A stretch of 64,000 nt of DNA from Taxillus chinensis (lineage: Eukaryota; Streptophyta; Magnoliopsida; Santalales; Loranthaceae): the NCBI GenBank assembly GCA_023512835.1, contig CM042092.1, positions 41,248,258-41,312,257 on the forward strand. The letters run 5' to 3'. Under the pieces are notes generated by a model. The model worked only from the letters and a program-made list of their open reading frames with translations. It had not been told where the DNA came from and did not search any database. The translations under genes were made by a program, and so were the position numbers. This document shows, one piece after another, positions 33,010 to 44,477 of the stretch. Every line of letters begins with the position of its first letter. Position 1 is the stretch's first letter.

Positions 33010-33310
33010 AATTTCAAAAAAAAAAAAAAAAAAGAAACACAAAAAACATGTTTTTTTTTTAAAAATGTTTTCAATAAATAATTTTCAAAATATCTTCAAA
33101 AAAAAAAAAAAAAAAACAAAACAAATAAACAAACAAACAAACAAACAAAAAACAAACAAAATAACAAAATAACAAAAAAAAAACAACAACAAAAAAAAGA
33201 GAGGAAGGTTTCCAAAATAAAATAAAATAAAATAAAATAAAAACAAAAACATTTTCATGTTTTCAAACCAAAAAAAAAAAAAAAAAAACAAAACAAAACA
33301 AAACAAAACA
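33010..33310. repeat. A-rich tract with (AAAC)n and (AAAAT)n runs
   Basis: Homopolymer A with short CAAA and AATAA units, the complement of the T-rich LTR tract. No coding content. Confidence 0.85.
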
Positions 33311-33779
33311 TAAAATGTTTTTTTTTTTAGGATTTAAATTTCCAAAAGAAAAACCCAAAAACAAATTCATAGGATCTCATTCTCCAGTTCAAACAAAAAC
33401 CCAAAATTTTTAGGATTCCTTTTTTAGAAATTTAGGATAAATCCACTTTAACCATAACTTAAATAAATAACTTAGCTAAATAAAAATCCTAGACTTTTTA
33501 GGAAATTTAACCCAATCACAAGGTACAAAAAATAAAACCTCCTCCTCCTAAATTAGATACCCGAAAGGGAAGTGGCGCGTAGGGGTGCTAATCCTTCCCT
33601 ACTTGTAACCAACTCCCGAACCCATCTCTCGATAACGCGGACCACACACTTAAGACTACTCAAAGTAGAGGGTATCCAACTGTACCCCAAAAACAAGTTG
33701 GTGGCGACTCTAAAAATTCTCACCATTGGTCTAGTTTGAGCTCACCCCAAAAGGGCCCTGGACGAAACCAGTGATGACA

Positions 33780-34243
33780 CCCATCAATATGCAAAAATGG
33801 ATAACCTTCCAGGAATTGTTTGGGGAGATCCGTATTCGCCTACATAAGCATTTTGAAGAGTTTCGCATGATCACTTTTGCGGGCGGTTTGACCAGGGGCA
33901 TTGACCGTCTTTTGGCAAGTTTGACTTTTTTCAACGAAAGTTGTTTTGGCCATAACTTCTTCATTTTAAGTCTGATTTGAGCTCGGTCAAGTGCATTGGT
34001 CTCGAATTTTCATCCTCCATCACCTGGTGTTGGTCTTGGGGCGCTTCAAGGACTTGTAGCAAAAGTCATTAATTTTGAACTCCTCCATCCGTATCAATTG
34101 TATCCATCTCATGCAGATTAAGGTAGACCATTCCTTGGAAGTATGGGATCATTGTGGACCTGTTCAAATAGGTATATGGCATGGGTAGAAAGGTATATCA
34201 AATGGGGTTAGTATGTCCAACCCGGACAAAATAGGGTCCTACA
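33780..34243 (-). mobile_element. A2 5' LTR, remaining part
   Basis: Continues the LTR after the inverted solo LTR, from 'cccatcaatatgcaaaaatg' to GGGTCCTACA at 34243, matching 16494-16956. Confidence 0.92.
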
Positions 34244-34248
34244 GTATA

Positions 34249-35552
34249 TACTTAAAGTTATGTAGATGGGTATAGGTTACGATGTAAATAGGTCCAGTCC
34301 AGTGCTGTTGCACTGCCTCGTAGCTTTAGGACTGCGACTCATAGCGCGGAACTGCAGCGCGCCTCGGAGACTCGTAGCAGGAGCTGTGACTCGTAGCTGC
34401 ATAGCGCGCCTCGAAGACTCGAAGCGGGTCTTCGATCTTCGACCTACAAGGCTACGAACTTCGATCCTTCGGCTACGAACTTCGACCTTCGGACTACGGG
34501 TCTACGAATCTACGAACTACGAGCCTTCGAACCTTCGAACTACGAACTATGAACCTATGAACTACGGGTCTACGAACTACGACGCTACGACCCAGAACTT
34601 CAGATTTTTGTTAGTTCGACCCAGTAACGCGCCCAAGGTACTGTTCATCGTCGTTTTTGCCTGTTCTTCGTCTGGAATCAACCCAACAACCCCCAGACAC
34701 GCACAAACACGCATTCTACGCAACAAACTGCGATATTTACCTTAAAATGCATCCAGAACGCCTCTAAATCGCACGGAAACAACAGAAACATGGATTAAAT
34801 TCCAGATTTCTAGAAATCTAGATCTAAACCCAAATTCCCATGGTTGACTTATCAACCCTCATGAAAAACACAATTAATTAACCCCAAAATCACAGAAACA
34901 TATATCCATAATGATATAAAATAGTTCTTAACCACAAATCTTATGCTAAACCATTAGATCTAAACCAAAATTGGTTTTTCCCAAATTCTAGGGTTCATAC
35001 TCAATTTCATAAATCATGATAAATTCGTGCATACCAAGCATAGAATCAAGATAAGAAGTTCGAGGACACCTACTTGAAGTGAATCTTTGAGCTCCACGAA
35101 CACAAATCGCCCCAAATCGCCAAAGCCTCTAAGCTCTCTCTCATGCTCTCTCTCTCAACGCACAAACGTAAAACGTAAAGTGAAGCTTCCTCTTTTTCTT
35201 TTTGTTTTTCTGCTATTTATATTTCTGCCAGTCAACTGACCTAGTCAACCATTGACCCAGTCAATAATTGACCTCCAAGGCCCCGAACTCCAAATTGAGT
35301 CAAACTACAGTCAAAACGCTCGAAATGATGAGCATAACACTAAACAGATATTATTACACCCAAATGACCGCCCAAACGCAAAGTCAACCAATAAACCCTA
35401 AAAAGTCAACAATCGGGTTAAATGGGGCCCCGACTCGAAATCGGGCCCAAGTACAGTCAAAATGCTCACATCAACGACTACACTACCGCCCAGATAGTTG
35501 CATTCCCATAGAATGACTATCTCTCAAAACTACCCGAATACGAGTCTTTACA
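34249..35552 (-). mobile_element. Chromovirus C 3' LTR, second part
   Basis: Resumes at TATACTTAAAGTTATG after the GTATA TSD copy and matches 51363-52676 to the terminus GAGTCTTTACA at 35552. It contains a CGAACTACGAAC/CTTCGACC array (34380-34590). On the minus strand TATAAATAG at 35213-35221 is a likely TATA box (52337-52345 in the other LTR). Confidence 0.92.
34380..34590 (+). repeat. CTACGAAC / CTTCGACC simple array in C LTR
   Basis: Irregular short repeats (GAAGACTCGAAGCGGGTC, TACGAACTACGAAC) in the LTR, matched at about 51470-51720 in the other LTR. The wording resembles the TCGAAGG arrays of the A and B families. Confidence 0.8.
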
Positions 35553-35566
35553 TCCTCCCCACCTTA
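35553..35566 (-). promoter_or_regulatory. Polypurine tract of chromovirus C
   Basis: The minus strand reads TAAGGTGGGGAGGA immediately before the LTR terminus TGTAAAGACTCG. Confidence 0.85.
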
Positions 35567-35811
35567 GGACTTTTCGTCCTCGAAAATAAAACACATGCCC
35601 AAAGGACATAGCAAAATTCAAGCTCAATATCCCAACAACAAAACATAAAACATGATCACTGATCACACATGTGCAATGCAACTCGCAACAAGCCAAAAGG
35701 GCTGAAAAAATCCAACAACAACGAGCTAAACCACATCACAAACCATATATGCAAAACAAATGCATAAAACATAGCTCATACCTCAGGGAAGGTCCTCACA
35801 TACTCCCCACC

Positions 35812-37426
35812 TCAGGACTGATCGTCCTCGAACAGCTCAGGATGAAGAATCCGCATCTGGCTCTCTTTCTCCCAAGTCTGCTCCTCCATGCCTCGGTGTC
35901 GCCATAACACCCGAACTAGTGGGATCGTCTTGCCTCGCAAGACCTGGTCCGCCTGTCCAAAATCTGTGCCGGCATCTCAACAACGGCACCATCATCAGCC
36001 AAGTCTATCTCGCGATAGTCCAACACATGAGAAGGATCTGGGTGATACTGCCTCAACTGAGACAGATGAAACACATCATGTACTCGCGCCAACTCTGGTG
36101 GCAAAGCTAATCAATAAGCCACTTGCGCCCACGGTGGCAACAATCTCAAACGGCCCCATAAAACGAGGGGAAAGTTTGGATCCATGTCCAAACCTCGATG
36201 CCCTCGATGCGGCGAAACCTACAAAAATACACGGTCACCCACCTCAAACCGCAAGGGTCGACGCCTCTGGTCCGCATAGGACTTCTGCCTACTCGCGCCG
36301 TCAACATGCGCCGTCGAATCAATCGCACTATCTCTCGTGGTTTCTCCAACCATATCGGGACCGAGAACTACTGTCTCTCCCGTCTGTGCCCAACACAAGG
36401 GTGATCTACACGGCCGCCCATACGAGCGCCTCATAAGGAGCCATCCCAATCGTGGCCTGATAACCGTTGTTGTAAGAGAATCGCACCAAAGGAAGGTGAG
36501 TCTCCCAACAACCTCCAAAATCTAGGACACAGGCATGCAACATATCCTCGAGCGTCGAATCGTCCTCTCCGACCGACCATCCGTCTCGCGGATGAAAGGC
36601 GGTACTAAGGTTCACCCAAGTACCCAAAGCTTGCTCCAACTGTCTCCAAAACTGAGAGGTGAACCTCGCATCCCGATCAGATACAATAGATAATGGGACT
36701 CCATGCAACCGCACAATAACATCAATATACCTCTGTCCCTAAGTCCTCACTGGGTTTGTCTCTCAAATCGGAATAAAATGCCCCGATTTGGTCAACCGGT
36801 CCACAATAACCCATATAGTGTCATGTCCCCTGGAACGAGGAAGTCCAGTGACAAAATCCATGGTCACGTGGTCCCATTTCCACTCGCACTGGCAATGGCT
36901 GCAACTCACCAGCCGATCTCGGGTGCTCGCCTTGACCTGGTTGACAGGTCAAACACCTCCTCACAAAATCAGCAACGGCCTTCTTCAGGCCTGGCCACCA
37001 AAACTGCCTCCTCACAGCATGGTACATCTTGGTCCCACCAGGATGTACAGCTAACCTCGACTGGTGAAATTTCCAAAGAACCTCCTCCTGAAGAGAAGTG
37101 GGAACTATCAATCTACCCCTATATCGCAGCACATGCTCTGCATCCTCAGTCCAATCAGAAGGTGCCTGCCCAGTCTGAATCCTGTCCCTGATGACCTCAC
37201 AATCAATGTCCCCCAACTGATCCTCTATGATCCTACGTTGTAACTCAGGGACTGCGACGACAACACTGAGGGTCCCTCGCCCCTCGCTGGTCACCATCTG
37301 CAACCGCATCGCTGCCAACTGACCCATCATCTCCCATTCCTTAATGGCACAATGGGCCACCACGGCCCTGCTCTTCCTACTCAGAGCATCTGCCACCACG
37401 TTACCCTTCCCAGGGGTATACATCAT
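35812..37426 (-). pseudogene. Chromovirus C integrase and chromodomain
   Basis: 37426-36821 gives the RNase H tail (MMYTPGKGNVVADALSRK) and the integrase zinc region ([27 protein letters not shown]). A frame change in the core follows: GVPLSIVSDRDARFTSQFW (second catalytic D) and DGWSVGEDDSTLEDMLHACV are at 36714-36406. DGWSVGEDDS replaces the usual DGQSER block, so the catalytic glutamate context is altered. The C-terminus (about 36104-35812) holds VHDVFHLSQLRQYHPDPSHV and LVRVLWRHRGMEEQTWEKES, the chromodomain-like tail that targets such elements to heterochromatin, ending at TGA 35812-35814. Confidence 0.85.
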
Positions 37427-37427
37427 A

Positions 37428-38744
37428 TCAAACCGAAACTAGCTGCAGTACTCCACCCACGCCTCTGCTAAGGTTCGGGTCTCGCTGAGAGAAGATATAC
37501 TGCAAGCTCTTGTGGTCCGTATACACCACAAACTTCTCCCCAAGGAGATAATGCTGCCAGCTCTTTAAAGCAAAGATCACTGCAGCCAACTCCAAATCAT
37601 GCATGGGATAGCTCTGCTCATGTGGTCTCAACTGCCTAGATCCGTAAGCAATCACCTGCCGAGTCTGCATCAACACATAACCAAGTCCCACCCTGGAAGC
37701 ATCACAATACACCTCGAAAGGCACACCCTCCTGTGGAAGAATCAAGATAGGTGCTGAGGTCAATCGTGCCTTCAGCTCCATGAAAGCACTCTCACACGCA
37801 TCAGACCAAATGAAATGAACTCCCTTTCTAGTCAAGTGTGTCATAGGAGCTGCCAACCTGGAAAAATCCTCCACGAATCTTCGATAGTAGCCTGCCAAAC
37901 CAAGGAAGCTACAAATCTTAAACACGTTCGTGGGCCTCTTCCACGACATGACTGCCTCAATCTTCTCAGGATCCACTGTGATACCCTCCGAAGATACCAC
38001 ATGCCCCAAGAAGTGCACCTGTTGCAACCAGAAGTCACATTTTGTGAACTTCGCATGCAACTGGTGCTCTCGCAAGGTCTGCAACACAACCTGCAAATGC
38101 TCCTTATGCTCCCTCTTGGTCGCTGAATAGACCAAAATATCATCGATGAACACCACAACGAACATATCTAAATATGGAGCAAACACCTGGTTCATCAATC
38201 CCATAAACACTGCTGGAGCATTCGTGAGCCCAAACGGCATCACAAGCCACTCATAATGCCCGTAACGACAACTGAACGCGGTCTTAGGGATATCTGCCTC
38301 CCTAACCCTCAACTGATGGTATCCAGATCTCAAGTCTATCTTGGAAAACCATCTCGCACCTCGAAACTGATCGAACAGGTCATCAATCCTTGGCAATGGA
38401 TACCTGTTCTTCACGATCACCTGTTCGACTTTCGGTAGTCTATACACAAATAAGTGAACCATCCGCCTTCTTGGCGAACAATCTTGGAGCACCCCATGGT
38501 GAGATACTCCGCCTGATAAAGCCTCGCGCCAATAGGTCATCTATCATCTCTTGAGCTCTCTAAGCTCTGTCGGTGCCATCCTGTAGGCCGCTAACCTGAT
38601 CGGTGTTGTCCCTGGCAACAACTCGATCGAAAACTCTACCTCCCTCACGGGTGGCAAACCGACCAAGTCCTCGGGAAACACATCCGGGAACCGATCTACA
38701 ATGGGTGGCAAAACAGCCTTCCCCTCTCTCCTCCTGTCAACCAA
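37428..38744 (-). pseudogene. Chromovirus C reverse transcriptase and RNase H
   Basis: 38744-38544 gives the RT N-terminal linker ([20 protein letters not shown]). 38540-37428 is a 370-codon frame with [36 protein letters not shown], the catalytic [29 protein letters not shown], then RNase H with [34 protein letters not shown] and [15 protein letters not shown] frameshift between about 38440 and 38540 destroys the segment before [10 protein letters not shown] and RNase H catalytic residues are otherwise preserved. This is the best-kept enzyme in the window. Confidence 0.9.
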
Positions 38745-40123
38745 CGTCTAGCCGGCTAACCGGTGGGTCACATCACCCCACCCATGCCTCAAAGGTCCCA
38801 ACCTGCATGCCTCCTCGGTCCACTCACCCACAAAGACACCCCCGCGTGCCCTCTGGTGTGAGGAACGTCACACGCCGTCAAAAACAATCAATCTTGGCCT
38901 CCACGGAGACCAACCAGTCCATACCCAGGATAACATCAAAATCATCTAACTCCATAACATATAAATCACACATCAAGTTAACACCCCCAAGTGTTACCTG
39001 ACAAACACGACAGATACTCTCAAGTATCACGATTCCACCCAAAGGTGAAGCAACCATCAGAGACTGACTCCCTAGCTCCATGCCCCACTTTCTCGCATCG
39101 GAAACAGGTCATCTTTTTCCTTGGGCAATCTCTCGAGACATGCCCGGTCAAACCACAACTCCAACAGGCCCCTAGCCTCCTGCTGGCTGAACTCTCACGG
39201 GGTCCCACCGCTTGGCTGGAAACCCTCTGCACCTGCCTCCTCTCAGGCTGAGGAGCACTGCTCTCCCCACTCTGTCTCTTCTTGCCCGAACCTGCCGAAC
39301 CGCCCAGCCTCTGGGCTCTCGCCAGATCCACCTCGCTCAATAATGAGTGCCTTGTCAATCGCCTCCCGCAGTGGGGGTCAACCGCATCGGTTCCAGTGTC
39401 TTTTCGAGATGGCCTCAAGCCCTGAATGAAGTCCTGCGTCTTCCGGCCTTCCTTTTCCCAAGCCTCTAGAGCAAACCGCCCCAAATCTATGAAGACCTGC
39501 ACATACTCCCCCACGGTCATCATGCTACCCCGCACAAGCTCATAATACTCTCTACGTCGAGCATACTATAACGAGCCGGGAAAATACTCCCCAAAGAAGC
39601 GCTCAACAAACTCTAGTGGATTCCCACCACCTGCGTGGGATACCCAACAGATAGTGCGTCGCCACGCGCACCCGCTCCTCATCCGGCACCCCAATCATCT
39701 CAAAGATGTCCTCTGTCCATCTAATCCAGGTCCTCGGCTACCTCTGGCCGCGAACCATCCTCAAAAGTCCTGGGTGCATGTTTCAAAAACGCACACCTAG
39801 TCCACTCCTCGTCGTGCGGCTCTATCACGACCTCCTGGCCGGTGCACATCCTGCACCACCCTCGCCTCCCGCCGCTGAGGCCGTGGTGGTCGCTAAGGCC
39901 GCCGTTGCCTCTTGACTCATCCACCTCTCTAGCCATATCCCTCATCGAGCCCTGCATACCATGCATGGCCTCCTGCAATCGAATCAACACCTGAGCCAAA
40001 TCAGGTCCCACAACGGGAGCCGACGATCTCTGCTGCGGGCTCTATTGCCCCCCGGTGCCCCGACTCTATCGTGGGCTCCTCTGCCGGGCCTTGGCCTCGG
40101 ACAGCTCTCCTCGGTGGTGCCAT
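38745..40123 (-). pseudogene. Chromovirus C gag with protease core deleted
   Basis: The gag ATG is at 40121-40123 (MAPPRRAVRGQGPAEE). Matrix/capsid frames shift several times. The nucleocapsid shows ACWSCGLTGHVSRDCPRKK, a CCHC knuckle, then CFRCEKVGHGA. Directly after this the frame jumps to MVASPLGGIVILESICRVC and VMELDDFDVILGMDWL, which normally lie after the protease active site. No DTG/DSG motif is present, so a deletion with frameshift removed the protease core near 39060-39080. Gag of this clade forms the particle shell and the protease matures it. Confidence 0.8.
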
Positions 40124-40586
40124 CACACCTGGCCACAACAACAAACAACAAACGATCAATAAGACAAACAGCCATCAAAGGCACAACCGACTTGTAGGTT
40201 CTCACCAAGACGACCCGTAGGTCCATACCATGCATATAGCATCGTGTTTCCCATCGGGGTACACCACACGACCCGTAGGTCCACAACCATGCATATAGCA
40301 TCGTGTCACCCCTCAGGGTACACCACATTCAAATCCTGGCTCTCACGGCCACGTGCCATTCCTGGCACCACATACGAGCACATCACACACAAAGACAATC
40401 TAGTGCCCTATATGCACACAATCATACCACTAGCAATGCACCCTATGTATGCTCCTAGGATGATCTAACTTACACCAACATAACCTAGAATACCTGTAAG
40501 GACTGCGTTGATTAGGCGCCCTCCTTACGCTTTTCCAAGTCACATGGAATCAATTAACCATCCCTCACTAACCTAGGTCTGCTGGA
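40124..40586 (-). other. Chromovirus C leader with a tandem duplication
   Basis: Non-coding stretch between PBS and gag. It contains a roughly 63-bp tandem duplication at about 40205-40330 (both copies include 'gacccgtaggtcca' and 'catgcatatagcatcgtgt'). Confidence 0.7.
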
Positions 40587-40601
40587 CCATGCTCGATACC
40601 A
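40587..40601 (-). promoter_or_regulatory. Primer binding site of chromovirus C
   Basis: The minus strand reads TGGTATCGAGCATGG three bases after the 5' LTR end. It resembles the initiator-methionine PBS TGGTATCAGAGC with changes. Confidence 0.75.
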
Positions 40602-40604
40602 ACT

Positions 40605-41060
40605 TGTCACGCCCCCGAATTCCAGGGAACCCGGAACCGGGTACATGACTTCCCCTTGCCCGCACCCAATAGGTCAAGGGGTTGGTGACTAGCACCAATG
40701 GAGACTACACCGCGGGTCTTGTCTCAAATATGCAATCCTGTACGATCATACATCAATGGTAATCCTGTACTTTCCCATATATCATCATGCATATAATAAG
40801 TCAAACGATCATACAAACATCACATCACAAACAAGATACAAATACATCTGTCCACGGACCCATGTCCGGGATACAACACATAATAAAATACAAAATACGA
40901 TCGTATCATACATCGAGTAGTGGGCACATCCTCCTGGAAGAAAGTCCTCCACTAGTCTCGGGTCACACCTGAAAAGGGGTAAACAACAAGTAGGGGTGAG
41001 CGACAAGCTCCAGTAGGTGACCCCAAACTTCACATCATGCAACACATATAAGTCTATACT
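40605..41060 (-). mobile_element. Chromovirus C 5' LTR, first part
   Basis: Starts TGTCACGCCCCCGAATTCCA and matches 12549-13015. It is interrupted at 41060 by the LARD-like element and resumes at 50680. Confidence 0.92.
41056..41060. repeat. TSD ATACT of the LARD-like element (partner 50675-50679)
   Basis: ATACT precedes TGTAACGCCCCC at 41061 and follows GGGTCTTACA at 50674. The other chromovirus LTR at about 13000-13020 shows the unbroken target 'agtctatactatatgctc'. Confidence 0.96.
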
Positions 41061-42063
41061 TGTAACGCCCCCAAATTTGAAACCTCCAAACCGGGTGCGT
41101 TAGCGGAAATTAAATATACAAATTTTATATCAATTTCAAACTATTACTTAATTAATCAAACAAACCATTCATTATTACAAATTTCAATCCAAGATCTTTA
41201 AGGTTTAGGGGTTTAGAGACTAAGTGTCCATAACCCATTATTACATAACAAAGCACACGAGCAAACAACTTAATAAATCTTTAAAATTTCACACAACTTT
41301 ATTTCCAAGCACTTCTCGACTCCTTATCCTAGTTTCTCCATCCCTTAATTTCCTGGGGTTGGAAAAGAAATCATAAAAAGGGTGAGCTCAAATAGCCCAG
41401 GAAGGGTAAAATAAGCGGGTAAGGAAAATCATGAAGATATCGAACATAGGAAATACCATATAACATTTGCATACATGATCAACATTTCACAAGGAAATCA
41501 TAACATGGAAGATTATGTTTGAACATCGTATCATAACATCATGATCCAGGTTAACTACCCAAGATACCATATCATAACATAACATATTATCAACTTGGAT
41601 TGACACTCTCCAGTGATGTTCTTTACCCAATGCATTGGAGGTCTTTCTGGAACCACCCATTATAAACATACTTTGTCTAAACATAAGAGGTTATAACAAC
41701 TTTAACATACATAACATGAGGCATATTATAGAATTCCAATAAAACATTCAAGGTTAACAAGGATAACCACGAATATCAAAATGGTTATCTACCCCAATCA
41801 ATAGCATAGATTACCAAGAGAGATTAAAAAGAGACTAATCTAATCTTCTCAACAATAAAATGGAATAAAATAAGAAACATAAAACTCTTACAATAATAAT
41901 TCCAAATAAAACAAGATAAAGAGGAAGAGAAAAGTAAGAATAAAGAAAAGAAAAACCCTTACTATCCGCTTGTCGTTCTCCGCGTTCTAAACCTTAAAAA
42001 AAAAATATATCAAAACACTAAATTAGCATTAATGCTTGAAAAGTTCAATATCACACATATCTC

Positions 42064-42066
<3 letters not shown>

Positions 42067-42101
<35 letters not shown>
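42067..42101. repeat. (AT)n microsatellite in LARD LTR
   Basis: About 35 bp of TA repeat. The partner in the other LTR (about 48382-48401) is about 20 bp, so the LTRs differ by repeat slippage. Confidence 0.9.
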
Positions 42102-42103
<2 letters not shown>

Positions 42104-42154
42104 TACTTTAACTTATATCTTTTAATAGGCATACCGTGCTTGTGGGGTTGAATA

Positions 42155-42430
42155 TTAATTTGGGTTCCCACTTCTATTGCTGTTCCATATCCTATTTCGA
42201 TCCCATGCATCATAAGCCTTGAGTTGTGCACTAACTAGGTTATATGCCTTGAGAGTTTTTGAATAAGATTTACTTCTTGTATTGGGTGAACGGAAAAGAC
42301 GTGCGATAAGCTTATTTTTCCTACGTGTCTTCCACCTTAACCATGAGGGGATATTAGACACGGGTCTAAAGGGAAGATCAGGAGGAGATAAGGATGGGGA
42401 TAGTTGTGAGGTTGAAGCATTAACAATTGG
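42155..42430 (-). other. Unidentified open stretch in the LARD LTR (also 48455-48727)
   Basis: In the right LTR it is 90 codons open (MLMLQPHSLSPSLSPPDLPF, basic middle part KTRRKNKLIARLFRSPNTRS). In the left LTR a 1-bp change near 42430 and others shorten it to 68 codons. I recognise no family. It may be chance or another captured scrap. Confidence 0.25.
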
Positions 42431-42960
42431 GGTTGCAAGAAGAAGAAGGGCGATTGCTGGTAGAATTCATTTTGGAAGTCGTTCCTTACGATCTTCCGCT
42501 ATCTAGAACCTTAAAAATAAAAATAAAAACATAAGTTAATATTCTCATCTTTTCACTTGAATTATAGAATGACAACGCTATGATAAAATACTATAATTTA
42601 AAATAATTACACAGGTATGTATATAAGGTGGCAAGGCCAACCATGTATGTATATACGAGGTGGTACAACCAATCATATAAATAACATATGTAAGGTGGTA
42701 AAACCAACCATGAATATAGTATATATGAGGTGATAAAACCAACCATAAGGATCTACATAATAAATAAGGAAGTAACTTCAAAATTTCAAAATCTTAAGTA
42801 TTACCTTTCGTAGAACTTCGACGCTTGGTAAGTACCAAAAGCAAAAGAGGATTTGAGTAGAGTATTTGGGGTGTTAAGAGGGCTTAAGGGAGTGTTTTTA
42901 GAGGGAAATTTCGTGGTGTGGCTTGAGGGATTTGTGCTTAAGAGGAGAGGCAAGACACTC

Positions 42961-42968
42961 CTTATATA
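42961..42968 (-). promoter_or_regulatory. TATA box of the LARD LTR (copy at 49261-49268)
   Basis: The minus strand reads CTATATAAGG followed by a CT-rich segment. It is present identically in both LTRs. It agrees with the minus orientation set by PBS and PPT; the active copy would be 49261-49268 in the 5' LTR. Confidence 0.6.
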
Positions 42969-43807
42969 GGCAAGGATGGTGGTAGGTGTGTAGTGTGAAA
43001 GTAGTGTATGAATTTGACTTTGGCATCAAATTAAATTATGTAAAATATATATAATACTTTATTTTCCTCCTATTATCCTCTATTAAAACGTGGGTATCTT
43101 CTCCTACCATTTTAAAATTGTTTTAAGACTTTTCAACCTAGAAGGTTCCTTTGGCAGCAAAAGTCCACATTGGTGTACTCCCTACTAATTCAATTATAAC
43201 ATTTTTAATTTTGTAGTTTTTGACAAATGGCCAATTGTATTGCATTACTAACTCAAATATCTACAAATGGGTATCAATTTTATAATTTTTAAATATGTAT
43301 AACAAAAGTTATTGAATTTTAAAGTCATACTAAAATGTTTACCCGTTCATACTGAACCTATGTGTAGTATTTTAAATTCTGGAATTGATTGGCTTCATAT
43401 TAAATTCTAAAATTTTTACACGTTTTAGATAAGTCATAAATGAACAAATGGGTTTTGGTTTCATGTCAATTGGATCTGTATAATTCAAGTTATGGATTTT
43501 TGAATGGGACCTCCAGAATCTGCCTCATTCAAATTTTTGGGCCTTACCTATGTTTTATACTTTTGGTAAAGTTAAAGCTTGTAATACTTACTTACCCATA
43601 GTAATTTGGTTTAAGAAACTAAATGACATAATATATAGCATCTAAACTTTTTATGATGTATAAGAAATTATTTTATTTTTATAACGTATTTAATATTTAT
43701 GCGGATAAAATAATATAATTGCATAATCAATAAACAATAAAGTAAGATAACATTATAGCATAAAATATTATAATCCTAAACATAAACATTAATATCATAT
43801 TCTATGG

Positions 43808-44085
43808 CCTTCGTAAAATTTCTTGAATTATATTAGCGTATGTGCGTAGGACGTGTTGTGCTTCGGCAGGAGAGCCGCACAACCCTTCGGCTAACATTGT
43901 CGTGGTTGTCGCACGAATAACCTCAAACTTCTCCCTGTGTCTCGTCGCATTATATTGCAGCCATTGGACACGAGCATTTAGCTCATCTATAGCAAAGCAT
44001 AGCTTTGTAACTTCAAGTCGTATTGCTCGCCGATCTTCTTCTCGTACACTATTCTCGGATGGCGTACTTGAGAACTTGATGCCAT
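43808..44085 (-). pseudogene. LTR-borne copy of a small ORF (homologue of 44478-44762)
   Basis: The minus strand begins ATGGCATCAAGTTCT (MASSS), like MASSN of the internal copy. A short deletion then puts the rest in another frame, where REEDRRAIRLEVTKL, AIDELNARVQWLQ and TMLAEGLCGSPAEA match the internal copy's RDEDRRRVRAEITRL, TVDELTARNHWLL and AMLAEGQCGSAAEA. The same copy is in the other LTR at about 50108-50385. The product is an unrecognised, charged, probably helical protein of about 90 residues. Both copies have an A/T-rich TATA-like stretch upstream of the ATG. Confidence 0.65.
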
Positions 44086-44374
44086 AACTCTTATTATTCT
44101 TCTTCTTACTTCTATACTCTCTTATAAATAAAATCTCATGCTCATACCTATTTATGGACGTCCAAACGGATACTATTCATAACGGCTAGTTACTATTCTA
44201 ACGACTACTTATTAGTCACATGTTATTTGAATGACTATATTGGGTGCTTATTTTTATCATGATAATATCCAAAATATCCTTTCTAACTATTGTTAACAAT
44301 AACATTATTATTATTTTATTATTATTACTCTTTAAGGAAGAACTTAAATAGCTAAAAATTTTGCGGGTCTTACA

Positions 44375-44390
44375 TCCTACCCTCCTTAAA
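44375..44390 (-). promoter_or_regulatory. Polypurine tract of the LARD-like element
   Basis: The minus strand reads TTTAAGGAGGGTAGGA directly before the LTR terminus TGTAAGACCC. Confidence 0.8.
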
Positions 44391-44477
44391 GAAATTTCGT
44401 CCTCGAAATTATTTCATACTTTCGTTAGCACAAAAGCTTATGGTCCCAAGGAGAAAATTATAATTACTTTCTACGGT

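Larger units (their letters stand above)
30781..33779 (+). mobile_element. Inverted A-family solo LTR
   Basis: Begins TGTTGGACCCCATTTTGTCC, the complement of the A-family LTR right end, and finishes GGACGAAACCAGTGATGACA, the complement of the left end. It is a complete LTR of about 3.0 kb in the opposite orientation. Flanks CCTAT (30776-30780) and CCCAT (33780-33784) form a TSD with one mismatch. The uninterrupted sequence is seen at 16488-16505. It includes a CG-rich array (31300-31650), an A/G-rich tract (32020-32460) and an A-rich tract (33010-33310). Confidence 0.92.
13693..34243 (-). mobile_element. Element A2: full-length Tat/Ogre Ty3/gypsy retrotransposon
   Basis: Structure in transcription order: 5' LTR (34243 down to 28507, itself carrying an inserted solo LTR), PBS (28504-28487), ORF1, gag, protease, G-patch, RT, RNase H, second RNase H, integrase, 3' UTR with tandem array, PPT (16969-16957), 3' LTR (16956-13693). 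A perfect 5-bp TSD flanks it. ORF1 upstream of gag, a tRNA-Arg-type PBS and two RNase H domains are the established marks of the Tat/Ogre lineage. All coding regions have stops or frameshifts, so it is non-autonomous now. Confidence 0.92.
41061..44374 (-). mobile_element. LARD-like element 3' LTR
   Basis: TGTAACGCCCCCAAATTTGA to GCGGGTCTTACA. It contains an (AT)n tract at 42067-42101, a minus-strand TATA box (TATATAAG, 42961-42968), and near its transcriptional start a frameshifted copy of a small ORF (43808-44085). The AT-rich stretch 43000-43800 holds no gene. Confidence 0.93.

Noticed and set aside
35888..37191. Plus-strand ORFs of 60-182 codons opposite the chromovirus C integrase
   Set aside because: Antisense shadows of the minus-strand pol sequence, which carries the real motifs.
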